From: Bombardia bombarda
Taxonomy: Eukaryota; Ascomycota; Sordariomycetes; Sordariales; Lasiosphaeriaceae
Assembly (NCBI GenBank): GCA_030512295.1
Contig: JAULSR010000002.1
Coordinates: forward strand, 2,356,001-2,420,000
Length of the DNA: 64,000 nucleotides
Direction: 5' to 3'
In this document: in pieces, positions 11,671-22,660 of the stretch
How positions within the stretch are numbered: position 1 is the stretch's first letter
Layout of the letters: the number at the start of each line of letters is the position of its first letter
Notes under the pieces: model-generated
What the model was told of the DNA's origin: nothing
The model's database searches: none
What the model saw: the letters and a program-made list of their open reading frames with translations, nothing else
Translations under genes and position numbers: made by a program

Positions 11671-12820
11671 GGAAGGGAGAAGGGGGAGTGAAGGGGGGTG
11701 TTTGTTGATGAATAACCTTAATGAGTACACTGACTATACCTACTTGCTTATTGATACCTACATGAGGGGGCTGTTTGTTGTTGTTTTCCCTAGATACCTA
11801 ATCTTATTCTGCAGCGAGCGGTTAGTTATCTAAGAGAAGGGAAGGAGGTGATGGATGATTATAATACCTACTTGATAATATTTGCTTCGTCTTGCCAAGT
11901 ACTTGATACCACGCATATAGCTAACAAAAGACTACATATAAGAGATGAGACCAGCGAGGCTTTGCAAAGATGAAGTTGAGAAGAGTGAGGTGTGGCTTTC
12001 TTTAATTAACGCCCGCTATTGGGTGCCTAGCCAGGACCCTCCCAAGCAGTAAAACAAGACAAGAAAAAAAAGCCCGCTAGTATCAACTCAAACTATATAC
12101 ACATATTCCGTCTGTTTTTAATCTTTTTTCTTTTCATACTTCCCTCGCCACTCCAATCCACTACTACTACTGCTTTCTGCTGCTGCTGCCGCTACCGCTG
12201 CCGCTGCCGCTGCCTTGTCATCAAATTCGTAAAGTATATCAGTGTCGAAATCTGGCCCTGCCTGGTTTTCCGTATATTTTCACTCCTCCGCCAACCCTCA
12301 CTTCTCCTCGTCCTCCACGTTTTCCACCACCCCCATAAGCCTGGATGTCGAGAGTAACTAACGTACACAGATAGGCCAGGCAATATCCACTGCCCCATCA
12401 GCCCTATTTCAAACACAGCAGTACGCGCAAGCTCGCAGCAGCCATGCCTTCCTTGCTTGATCCCCTCCAAAACCATATCCCTCTCTCTCCCGTTCAAAGG
12501 CAAACGTAGCCCTATCGCCATATCTCGTCACACACCTATTCCAGTCCATAGGTATCCCCAAAACAACCACCACCTCAAGCCAGCCAGCCATCCAGCCAAG
12601 CAGAAAGGCCCAGTTTGGCAAGATGTTTCCCACCCTCCTCTTCCATCCCCTCTTCCCCACAACCATCAGGACCCGAGATCCGAGGCGGCGGCAGACAACC
12701 CATAACATCCTCCTCCCTGGCGGCCAGGACAGCATCCACCCCCCGTTGTTGAAGCTTCTCGGCGTCTTCATCTTGTCTTCGTATTGTTTCCTCAAATCTT
12801 TTTTGAGCCATCACCTCCCA
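11671..12820. other. Intergenic between convergent genes (permease, USP)
   Basis: Convergent 3' flanks. AT-rich after the permease stop, then a CTG/CCG-rich run (12177-12214). The frames at 12192-12820 on either strand carry no family feature and lie in the 3' flank of the USP gene. Confidence 0.6.
12177..12214. repeat. CTG/CCG trinucleotide-like repeat
   Basis: CTGCTGCTGC followed by degenerate CGCTGC units, a 38-bp imperfect triplet array in the 3' flank of the USP gene. Confidence 0.85.
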
Positions 12821-15216
12821 CTAGTCAATTTTGGCATTCGCCAGGCTGCGTGCCGCCGGGTTGTTGATATTATTGACCTGGTGCGTCGCGGGCAGCCGCT
12901 TAAACTTGCTCTGCTTCCGCAGTCGCTTCCTCGCCACCATTACTGGTACCGAGCTCTTGGTTACCAGGTAGTTGGAGAAGGAGCCCAGAATAACACTAAC
13001 GAAAACGTGTCAGTCAGTTCGTCCACCAACACATCAGTCAAAGAAAGAAGGAAAAGAAAAAAATAACTTACCCCTTCAGCGCACTCCGCCCACGACTTCC
13101 TAGAATCACAAGCGTCGGGTTCACCAAATCAATCACCTCCGTGATCAAATGCCTCGGGTTCTTGCAGTGCAGCACCTCCACAATGACCCTAACCTGCAGC
13201 CTCGTCTTGCGCAGCAGCTTGGTCACCCGCTCGCTGATATCATAGACTGCCCTGTACCTCTCCTCCTCCGCCTTGCTCCGCTCCCGGTTCGAAGGTGCAG
13301 GCGAGAGGCTCATCGTGCCCGAGCTACCATCCGCCGTCGTGGCAATCCCCAACGGGGACGGGCGCGGGCTCATCAGAGGCAGGGTCGAGCCGCTTGTCGA
13401 AACAGGCGTCTTGGAGTTGGTCACAACATTGATGGCAACAGCCTGCTCCTTCATCGCTTTGGGCTCGTCCGGCACCAGGACGCTGCCGTCGCCGGGCAGA
13501 ATCCCAGTCTCCTCATCAACGCAGTATATGGCGAGAAGTGTATCGCCATCTCTGAGCACTGTACCAATGGCCCATTCCAGGGCGTGGGTAGACTCTTCGC
13601 TGAGATCGGTGGCCACGAGATACTTGCGCGGATGTCGGTGCTCCTCTTCCGCCTCCTGGACGAGCTTAGAGAACTCCCCTCGTGTAATGATCTGAATCGT
13701 GCGGTGGGCCTCTGGCGTATCCATGATCTGCGTCATGGAGAAAGAAAGCTTCTGCGCCCTCTTGATGTCGGTGATGTCGGCCTCTGTGTCCGAATCCACA
13801 GGCGTGTTAAGCCCCGACCTCGGACCAAGGTCAAAACTGTTGGCTGGGTGAATGCTACCTTTGGTCGCTTGTCTGGACCGCTCGCCAGACGGCGACGTGA
13901 TTGTAATTTCGGGATCATCTAGCAGTGACCTATAGTTATAGGCTGGCTGCTTTGAAGCTACCTGAACGCCTATTTGTTTTGCGAAATGTCAGCTGCTAAA
14001 CCTGCCGATTGATAGCTAACCATAGTGACTTACGTTCTTCCTCGGCTGCCGCCAGTAGACTTCGAGCTGCTCTCTTCGTCTCTGGAGACAAAGATCCCAT
14101 GCTCGTATATGGCTTTTTCTCCACGCCAGGGATCGCACCGTCGAAAGTGCGAGCGGTTTTCCTACCGCGCTCGCCCTCGTCCTCAGACGAGCCATCCCCA
14201 TTATCTTCGCTGCTATCCTCGAGCAGCTCACCATCGGGGTTCATATAGTCCTTAACCAATCTGCCATTGCTGGCCATGTCACCCGACTGCTTCCGCCTTC
14301 CTAGTTCCGCGAGGGTACCTCCGGACCGTGCCAGTGCAGCGTCAGACAGACGCCTGTATGCATTGTTGTAGTCGATTATCTGAGGGTCTGCAAGCACGTG
14401 TTGCCCAGCAGGGCTCAAGGGACGGGTGCCCGCCAGCAGATTGTTGTGTGGTGAGTTGGAGCGTAAGCCCAGGCGGTTGTGCGGAGACTTTGATTTATCT
14501 TTTAGACGTATTGTCGTTCCGGGGATGGAATAGTGGCGTCCGGTATCGCCTGGTAGGACCAGACCAGACACGTCGTTACCTCTCATCACTTCAGCCATGG
14601 ACGACGAGCCAGCCGTCGAGCGCTTGCCTCCCTGTGTAACCCTCTTTGGCAGCGCATGGCCCGAGTTGTTTGTGATGATGCCAGAAAACTGATAGTCAGA
14701 GGTGGGGTCCAGGCGCGACCCAGCAGCCCTTGGCCCAAAATCCGCCGGCTTGGACGCAGAATCTGACATACTTCGTGGGTGCGGCAGAGAAGCTGCACCA
14801 TGACCACGAAAGCTCGGGTCAGTTGGCGTCGACGGATGGCTTGTGACCATCTTTGGCCCAGCAGACAAGGGCGGACTTTCCACATCCAGCATACTTCGAA
14901 CTGGAGGTAGCGGCGGACTATCAACGTCAAGCATGCTTCGTACGGGGGCTAGTCGACGATAAATAGGTTTAGCATTAGTATTCGTATTATTCAGTAGAAG
15001 AGACTTGGACGAAACAGGAGAAGGGAGAGGGTCATCACCAATATCCAGCATGCTGCGCACGGGAGAGCGAGGCGTGGTGAAGGGGGAGGGTGGACGAGCA
15101 TCCATAAGACTGGGAGCTCTTGGTCGTCCCGCCTGGGAACGATCTAGAAGCGCAAGCACTTCTCTCCGCTCCTCATCCATCATCGCCTCCATCGACATCG
15201 GCTGGTGCCGAGCCAT
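12821..15216 (-). CDS. Universal stress protein domain with long disordered N-terminus (751 aa)
   Basis: Three exons on the minus strand: 15216-14034, 13969-13072 and 12995-12821. Introns are GTAAGT...AG of 64 and 76 nt; the first has a GCTGAC branch site. The 751-residue product has about 500 disordered residues, then a USP domain starting at RKYLVATDLSEESTHALEW and ending VPVMVARKRLR. The ATP-binding signature G-2x-G-9x-G-S is intact as G685, G688, G698 and S699, and the last intron falls inside it. A Ser/Pro-rich insert splits the domain after the second strand, as in other long filamentous-fungal USPs. USP domains bind ATP and are linked to stress tolerance; the partner or client of this form is unknown. 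The N-terminus has three copies of PVRSMLD (residues 52, 91 and 105). The start ATG is the first in the open frame. Confidence 0.85.
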
Positions 15217-17263
15217 AATGGGCGACTCCTCCGGGTCGACACGTCGCGTGCTACGGGGAGTGTGTTGGGAAAGCGGGTGGGCGGACGTCGGTGTAGATGT
15301 ACGGGGGGTCGGCGGCGGTATGTGACGAGAGTCTATAAAGACGAGCCGACGATGGGCGTGTCGGTGGTGCGGTGTGGGATATCAGAAGTGCGAAAGAGCG
15401 TCAGCGAGGTAGGACGTGAGGGCGATATCGAGTAAATGCGAGTCGCCGAAATAGCATCGTGGGTTGTAAGGATGGCGAGTTGTGAGTTAGGTGGTGACTG
15501 GTGAGCTCTTGGGTCGGCTTCAAATCATGGCGGGGCCACTCGACCGGGTTGCAGTGGTTTTCGTTGTGCGGCGCGCTCTGCCAAGCCAGCCGGTCAGAGG
15601 AGTTACGGGTAACGAGTCGGTAGCTCCGCCAAGACACCAATGGTCAAGCTTGGAGAGAGGGCGCAGCAAAGAAGACCGGTCCAGAATGCAGAGCTTGGGC
15701 AACTGACAACAGGCGGACAATGGGCGTCTTCCAAACCAATAATCCAGTGCGAGCAGGTATCCGTCACGTATCCCGTATCTGGGACAACGACGATTGCGGG
15801 TGTGGAACAAGGCAAGGTGGGCTATGTTCGCGGGCTGCGAGCTGCGAGCTGCGAGCTGCTAGCAGCTAAAGGAAACTGACGGTTTTGATGGGGACGGACG
15901 ACGTAGACGACGTGGATGGTGGATACCTGCAATTCAAAGGGACCTGCCTGCGCTGTACAGCCTGTCTTCGGTACTTTTCGTGCGTACACTAGGTGCACAT
16001 GTGGTACCCCACGTCAAGTGCCAACGGCTACCTCGAGGCTCAAGCTTTGCGCAAGTCGGTTTATACTCTGGACGGCAGTGGACGCACACGAGATGGATGC
16101 TGGGTTGACGTGTGGGGGTGGAGCTGGAAATGTCGATGGCGATGGCAGCAATTTGGGTTTTTGTGGAGGTGCGGCGGAGCTTGTGGTCGGTCGAGCTTAC
16201 CTTGTTGCCCCGCGAAGCTTCCTTCCCCAGGTTGCCTTGTCGAAGTACCTTTTACCTCATGGATGCTGCTGCCTGCTTGTGATTGGGGATTACGGGATTT
16301 CTTAGTCAATCGAGACCAGATGGCAGAGGCGGTCCGGCACCTTCTCCCTGCTTGCCTGCCCAAGACAGAAGGAGCGTTGCTCCGGATCACCACTCAGTTC
16401 ACCACCAATCAACCCGCACATCGTTCGACAGATCTCGGGTCGCTCCTGCCGACAGGGTCTGAGGACTACTTAGGTCTAAGTCACCTTACCTGAACTTTCC
16501 TTGCTTAAGTACATATCTACTAGTCCACAACCCGCAACTATTTCGGCTTTGCTTTCCATGATTTCGCACCACGTATTGTTATCCACATGCACTCATATAC
16601 TTACCTTGGAGCGGCGTCGGTCCCGAGCGTCATGATAAGCCACCTCACAATTCACCGTGTTGGAACTGATGCAATCTAATACCACCTACCCATCTTGGGT
16701 TTCTTGCTCACCACATACGATAATGCCGTGCCGCTTTTCTGTCTCGACACCCACCGTGGTGTGTACAATACCCATATTGACAGGCAAAAATGAATGGGGA
16801 AAAACCAGCCATTGACAAAGCATCATCCGAGAGCAGGCTAACAAACTCTGTTTCGACTGGCAAGGTGTCAGTCATCCCGGATCTACGCCGGTGTTTGGTT
16901 ACCTCGGTTGATAGGGCACGGTGTTGTTGATTTCTCCGAGACGCTCCCTGTATGTCTTGCCATTCGCATTGTTGATCCCGTTATCACCTCGCTATTCCAC
17001 CGAACCCTTGGGGGAGGGCATTTGTAAACGGCAATTAATGCCGGGTCAACGTCAACAGCAACGGTAACTGGTAACCCACACGGCAACCCGACCGACCATT
17101 TAATAGGACAGCTTTGGAGTCCTGATGGGAATAATATATCCATACAAAAATAATGTACAGCACAAGCACAGGGTCCTAATTCTATCTATTGTGGTAGTAT
17201 CCACGACAGAAACCCCATTCCCCTACATATTCAAAGCATAACCTCACCCCTTCAACGAAACCA
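15217..17263. other. 2.0 kb intergenic: USP promoter and 3' flank of uS7m
   Basis: Presumed promoter and leader of the USP gene on the right-hand side of its start. Frames such as 15916-16305 on + have no domain, no splice logic and no coding-like codon use, so I see no gene here. A short GCTGCGA heptamer array lies at 15834-15859. Confidence 0.55.
15834..15859. repeat. Heptamer tandem repeat GCTGCGA
   Basis: Three perfect GCTGCGA copies plus a partial fourth, ending in GCTGCTAGCAGC. Confidence 0.92.
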
Positions 17264-18277
17264 CTACCTCTTCTTCAAACGACTATGGTTCAAATTGGCT
17301 CTGGCACTCGTAGCAATCTTGTGGACCATCTGGCGCCTGTCCCACACGCCCGACCGGCCCTCCACCACGGCCACAATCTCCTCGGCCACGCGGTGCGGGA
17401 ACATGGACCGCCCGCTGCCCTTTGACTTCTTCTTGTTGACCGCGTCCAGGATCCACTGGAACGCCTGTCTCCTCCGCTGCCGGGCGGCCAGGGGGATGGG
17501 CATGTCGAGCGACGCGCCACCGCCCGCCAATCCCTTGTAGCCGCGCACCCGGACCAAGGGGGCGACCGAGTCGATGGCGACGGTGAGGTACTGGACGGGG
17601 TCCAGGGGGAGGTGATGTGCGGGCGGCGCGCCGGGCACGAGGGGCCGCGAGGGGTCGACCTTGGGCGGGGGTGATGTTCGGAGGTAGTTTAGGATTAGAG
17701 CCATGTCCTGTTGGTAATTGCGTCTTTAGTTAGCGGGTGGGTGGTGAGGAATCACGTATGTGATGCGCGCGCGTCTCCGTCCATTGGGACTCTCGTGTGT
17801 CAAGCGGGGATGGGCTTGGGCTTAGCTTACCCTCTGCGCCTTGCTCAGCTTGCCATCCCACATGAGCAGCTTCGTGATCTGGACGACGACGGGGTCGTAG
17901 CGATGCTTCATGTGCATCTCGGAGGGAATCGGCAGCTCTGGCAGGCCGTACTTGTGGCCCTCGACGGCGGCGTCGAAGGGGTTGAGGCCGTAGGCAAGCA
18001 TCTGCAGCTGTCCTATCGCCTGTTCGTTCTCGGAAGATGTGCTGCTGCTGCTCGTGGGCTGGGCCTGGGCTGGGGCCTTGGACCCGGGCACCAGTGCTGG
18101 GTTGAATTGGGCATCTCGTTGGGGCTGTCGCGATGATGATGTGGTGTTGGTGGTGTTATCTGCAAAGGTCCTCCGTGCCTGGGTTTGCGCGGCGATGCAA
18201 GAGGATTGATTGAGAAGAGGCCTGGACCTGACGGTCAGCGCCCGGCACGCAGGCCAAATGTTCAACCGTGGAGGCAT
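17264..18277 (-). CDS. Mitochondrial ribosomal protein uS7m (296 aa)
   Basis: Two exons on the minus strand, 18277-17831 and 17707-17264, joined across a 123-nt intron with a CTAAC branch site; the product is 296 residues. Residues 1-40 are Arg/Ser-rich and lack acidic residues (MPPRLNIWPACRALTVRSRP), as expected of a mitochondrial presequence. The conserved core has DPVVVQITKLLMWDGKLSKAQR, then YLTVAIDSVAPLVRVRGYKG, then RQRRRQAFQWILDA, and ends with HKIATSARANLNHSRLKKR. This is the bacterial S7 fold that organises the 3' major domain (head) of the small-subunit rRNA; the yeast counterpart is Rsm7. An in-frame ATG 23 codons upstream exists, but MPPRL gives the better targeting sequence and was chosen. 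Confidence 0.9.
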
Positions 18278-21200
18278 TGCTGCTGTTGTGAAGGTTTGGT
18301 GTTTTGTTGCGTGACGAGATCGACAATCGATAATCGCGCCCGTCACAAAAGTCGAGTCGCCCTCTCGTCCTCTGCCGCGGTGGCCGACGCTGCTTGCACT
18401 AACCCGCAGCTCTCGAGAAAATTACAAGATTGTCCGGGGTTTTGCCGACGTAGTTGAAGAACGAAAGCACGTGCCCATTCAAGCTGCCAATTTACCCACT
18501 GTCGACGGCGGGGACGCACCGCTGCTGTTGCTCGCTGATTCATCCATCCCGCACAACCCTGCTCGCACAACCCTGCTTCACCCCCAACAAGCTCCCCCAC
18601 CATGGACAGCGATCTTTTCATTCTCTATCTAGATGAGCTACACTGGATGCGCGGAAGTGCGTGATTGCCTCTTTTGTCAGTGGATGCGGGGATTCGTGCT
18701 CAGGTCGACCGAACCTCGACGAACTTGTCGCGACGTGCATTTTTGCGCAGCCAGTGCTACCTGACCTTGGTTCAAAGTCTGGCCCGTTGATGTTCGGACA
18801 AGGCAACGGAAGCACAAGGCCCCCTCGATCCTATCGACGATGATCCATTCCTCTCCCGCCTGTCATTCGCAAACTAATGCGTCTTTCGGTGTACACGTGA
18901 ACACCAATTGTAGTACCCCGCCATACCCCCCCCTTTTCCCCATCACGAACCGACCTCCATCTCTGATGCCCACTTTCAGCTCCCATGGGAGTACGGATAG
19001 ATACCGTGGGGTTCCGTACCTTGGTAGGGCTCAGTTGCAGGATACCTCACCCAACAATCGTGTGCATCTCTGCGAGATGAGTTGTCCAAACGACAGTCAA
19101 GCAATGTATATTGTATACTGCTCACTCATTTCGCAACCACCACCTTACCCAACTTCAAGTTCCATGGTATCATTCAGTCGGTCAATCTATACTCCTTCCT
19201 GCCTACCTACTACTTACTATTCGCCCCCTTCACCAGAAAAAAAGATTGACCGAACCATCATCAGCATGTCCCCGCCATCTTGTTTCATCCCATCACGTCC
19301 TAACCAATATCACATACATAGCACACACATACACCTGCGTAGGTGGTTACCCTAACTTTAGTTTGCAGAATGAACAAGACATCAAACACACACCCTCACT
19401 CAAACTCACTTCTTACTCGCACATACAACCCACCCAATAGTCATCCCACCTCAAGCCTAAGCATCTCTGCCAACCAAACTGACACATAGAGAGAGAGAGA
19501 AAGAGAGAGATAGATAACGTGTGAGAAAGAAGAGCCAGCCCAAGATCTTAGCCCGAGCCGGCAAGGTCGTCACCACACCCACCACCACCCTTCTCATCAT
19601 CCCATCCCCCCATCCATCACCCCTCCGTTCCCCCATCCCGAATCTTGCCCAGCCCGTCACTGCATGAGCTAGTCTCGTCCTGCAAGAGCCGCCTCGAGAG
19701 AAGAACAGAACGATTATTCGCAAATCTCAGCACACCCACCACCCACCACCACCCCTTGGCGCCATCGAAGCTGCTGCAGTAGTGTGTCTGAGTGTGGGTG
19801 GGTTGGTTGGGTGTTGGGTAAAAGAAAGTAGGTGTACTTGCCGGTCACGGGAATTTAAACCAGTTGTCTTGTTGCTGCTTTGCTTGCTCCCCGTCACTCA
19901 CCTCCCTTATCCGAAACATCAAATGGTGTATCTACGTACATGATATGAATACATTATACTACATACTTCTTATATACCCACCCAATCCATAGTTACCTCG
20001 CGTCCCGTCATTTTTAAGCCTGGGAAAGGGGACCGAACCAACATTACAACCCATCTGCCATACCTATCTGCAATGCTGACGATGCCTGACACGTAGGTAT
20101 GTAAGGAAGTTGGGTATTTATTAAGTATGTACAGCGTGTTCGTTGGAACTTGCGCGCGCGCAGCGCCCTCGCGCGGCCGCTGCGAAAGCCACCTACTGAC
20201 AGATGATGAATGAAGATGAAACGGAACGCCCGGTGTGTGGTGCTGCTGGCAGGCTAGCAGCTCCTCGGACGTGGGGGAAAAGTGACAGCGACGACTCTCT
20301 CTCGTCTTCATTATGCGAAGAGCCCAACTCTCAAAAATTTGTGATTGCCGTCCGTCCATATGTACATACGTACTTCGTACCATGTATGTATTCTCTAAAA
20401 AGGAAAAAAGAAAAAAAAAGGAAAGAAGTAAAAAGAGGAAAAAAAGAAACCATGGTGAAGCTATCATCTGACTGCACCAGACTTTCAGAAACTAAGAAAC
20501 TAGTGTAGCAGGCCCCCGGCCGGCATTCCTTGCCAGATGCTTGCATGGGATCGACAGCTAAGGTACCATCCTAGCCTCTTCTGACATTCAGTCTAGTCCA
20601 GATACGTACCTACTGAACCGAGTGTACCAAGGTAGCTTCGAGTTCGGTCGTCGTTCGTCGTCGACCTTTGCTCCTTTCTCGCCATCAATAAAGTTGTTTG
20701 CTTGCAGAATGAAGAAGAAAATCTGCTGTTTTTTTTTTATCTTCTCAATTGTTCCAAAACGGAATGTAGCTAATAACCAAAGAAGGGAAAAGAGAAAGAA
20801 AAGAAAAGCCTATCCTAGGAAAATCCCATTTTCCTCCATGCCCATCCAAAGTCAAACAAGACAAAAAAAAAGAAAGACAGACACTGAAAGCTCATTAATA
20901 GCAGCCCTAGTATCGCTTCCAATTGTCCCAAAAACATACAGAATACCCAAACCCTCGAACCATAACTAGCTATATTTTCCCATCTGTTGTTGTCCATAAA
21001 ATGTTTCTTTTTTCCCTGTTATCCCGCTGTTCGTTACTGCATTTGTCGTTCACAGTTTGCTGTGTTGCTCCATGTCCTTCTCCCTTTATCTGCTGTGCTT
21101 TCCTTTTCTGCCAATGGCGGGCGGCGGCGGGGACGCACGGCTGGGGGAGGAGGGGGGCGGTTATCGAATGTCTTGTTGCCCATAGCTCGGGCCGGAGCCG

Positions 21201-22164
21201 AGACACACATACCAGCAAAAGAAGAAACGAGAAGGGGAACGGGGAACGATCAAACCAAAAAAAAAAAAAAAAAGCAACCCAAATTCTGGAGTCCCCTTTT
21301 CCAGACGTGGTAAGATGCGATTGGCAGCCCAATAAAAGCTTTTCCAACAACTGAAATTCACAAACCCCGGTCCGCGTGTGTCCCCACTTGCTTGTTGCCC
21401 ATCCTCTCTCTCATCCAATTCGCTTCTTTCGTTTTGTCCTCCGGGGCCAGCGCCGCGCGGCGCAACACACTATCCATCATCCATCCACACATCCCATTCA
21501 TGCATTGCATTGGCATCAAACATTGATAACCGTCAATGGTTTGGGGGGAGAATGACAGATAGTTGTAAGCCATCCGACTCAACTTGAGAGGAAAGAAGAA
21601 AAAAAGGGAAAAAGGAAAGAGAGAAAAAAGGCCCAAAGTAGTTAGAAAAAATAAAGGAGTGTTGTGCGCCGTATCCATATTCCATCCATCCATCCATCCA
21701 TCCCGCAATGGAAGAAGAAAACATCAAGAAAATGTCCCCTTTTGCCGCGTGGCATGACCGATATCCCGTAGACTCCAGAGCACCAGACCAACATAGCCAG
21801 GCAGAAAAGAAAAAAAGATAAAAAAGGAAAAAAAAGTCAAATGGTATCGATGTACATCGTACACAGGACACGTAAAGGCCCGCGCAAGAAACAAAGCAAG
21901 TCAATGAAGAGAAAGGAAATCAAAGAAATGTGAAGGGAAACACAAAAAGACATAGAAATAGGTATCGAGCTTCTTTGCGGGGTTCAGAGACTTCGTATCA
22001 TGGTGGTTGGTGATTGGTGTGGGTGCGTATGTGTGTGCGTGTGTGTGCGTGTGTGCGATGTGATCACGCCTCGAATCACGTCACACATCAAGCAGCAACG
22101 GCAAGAGCAACACAGCACATCACAGCAGCGTCATCTCATCACTTAAGTAAGTGCGTTGAGCGTT
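18278..22164. other. 3.9 kb intergenic region
   Basis: Gene-free as far as I can see. The first part is the uS7m promoter. From 18840 to 19440 the + strand is pyrimidine-rich and therefore open in two frames, giving Ser/Pro/Thr-rich nonsense. From 20380 to 22000 the DNA is A-rich on + with many G/A homopolymer blocks, including A17 near 21257-21273, and (CATC) units near 21683-21702. The end is the presumed 3' UTR of the small dsRBM gene. Confidence 0.5.
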
Positions 22165-22660
22165 TTACCACCCGCCTCGGCTCCCCGACGACGAGTTTGG
22201 ACTCGAGCCGCTAATTTGGCTCAGAGCCACCTCGGCCGCGTCTTCCTTGGCGTTGTTGAGGTTCTTGCCGTCGTACCAGAACCTGGCACGGTACACCGTC
22301 CCGTGGACAGTGACAGTGCTTGACCAGGCTGTACGACCGCCTTATCATGGGGTTTAGATTAGCTCTGTGAAATCTGTTGGTAGGAGGAGGGAAAAGGGGG
22401 GAGGGGAGGGGAGTTCGTTGCTTTGCTCTCACGCACCTCGTCTGTCTGAGACAATCCCAAATACAGGACCCGCCATTTGATATTCCCTGCAGGCTTCTGT
22501 TATAAGACAAATGGGCAGTCAGTCACATGAGCAAAACACACACGTAAATCAGACTTTTTCCTAAGTCATTCAGAACTCAAGAGTGGAAGGGGGTATGTAT
22601 GTCTGTCTTACCAGTGAGCCTGTCTTGCCAGGGGCTGGAGGTGCTTTTATATGAAGGCAT
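22165..22660 (-). CDS. Small dsRNA-binding-motif protein, three exons (94 aa)
   Basis: Too fragmented for simple ORF finding. The minus-strand exons are 22660-22612, 22496-22437 and 22340-22165. The introns of 115 and 96 nt have GTAAGA...CAG and GTGCGT...AAG boundaries, the second with a GCTAATC branch site. The 285-nt joined frame encodes 94 residues. The order helix (WQDRLTEACREYQ), GPVFGIVSD, a strand pair (WSSTVTVHGTVYRARFWYDG), then helix NLNNAKEDAAEVALSQI is that of one double-stranded-RNA-binding motif, alpha-beta-beta-beta-alpha. The C-terminus is a short Ser/Gly tail ending RGGW. The usual helix-2 lysine patch (KKxAK) is reduced to NNAKEDAA, so RNA binding may be weak or the motif may mediate protein contacts. 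No catalytic domain is attached. Function unknown. Confidence 0.78.

Noticed and set aside
18840..19440. Two overlapping plus-strand frames (171 and 109 codons)
   Set aside because: Pyrimidine-rich DNA gives stop-poor frames; the products are Ser/Pro/Thr-rich with no domain or splice signals.
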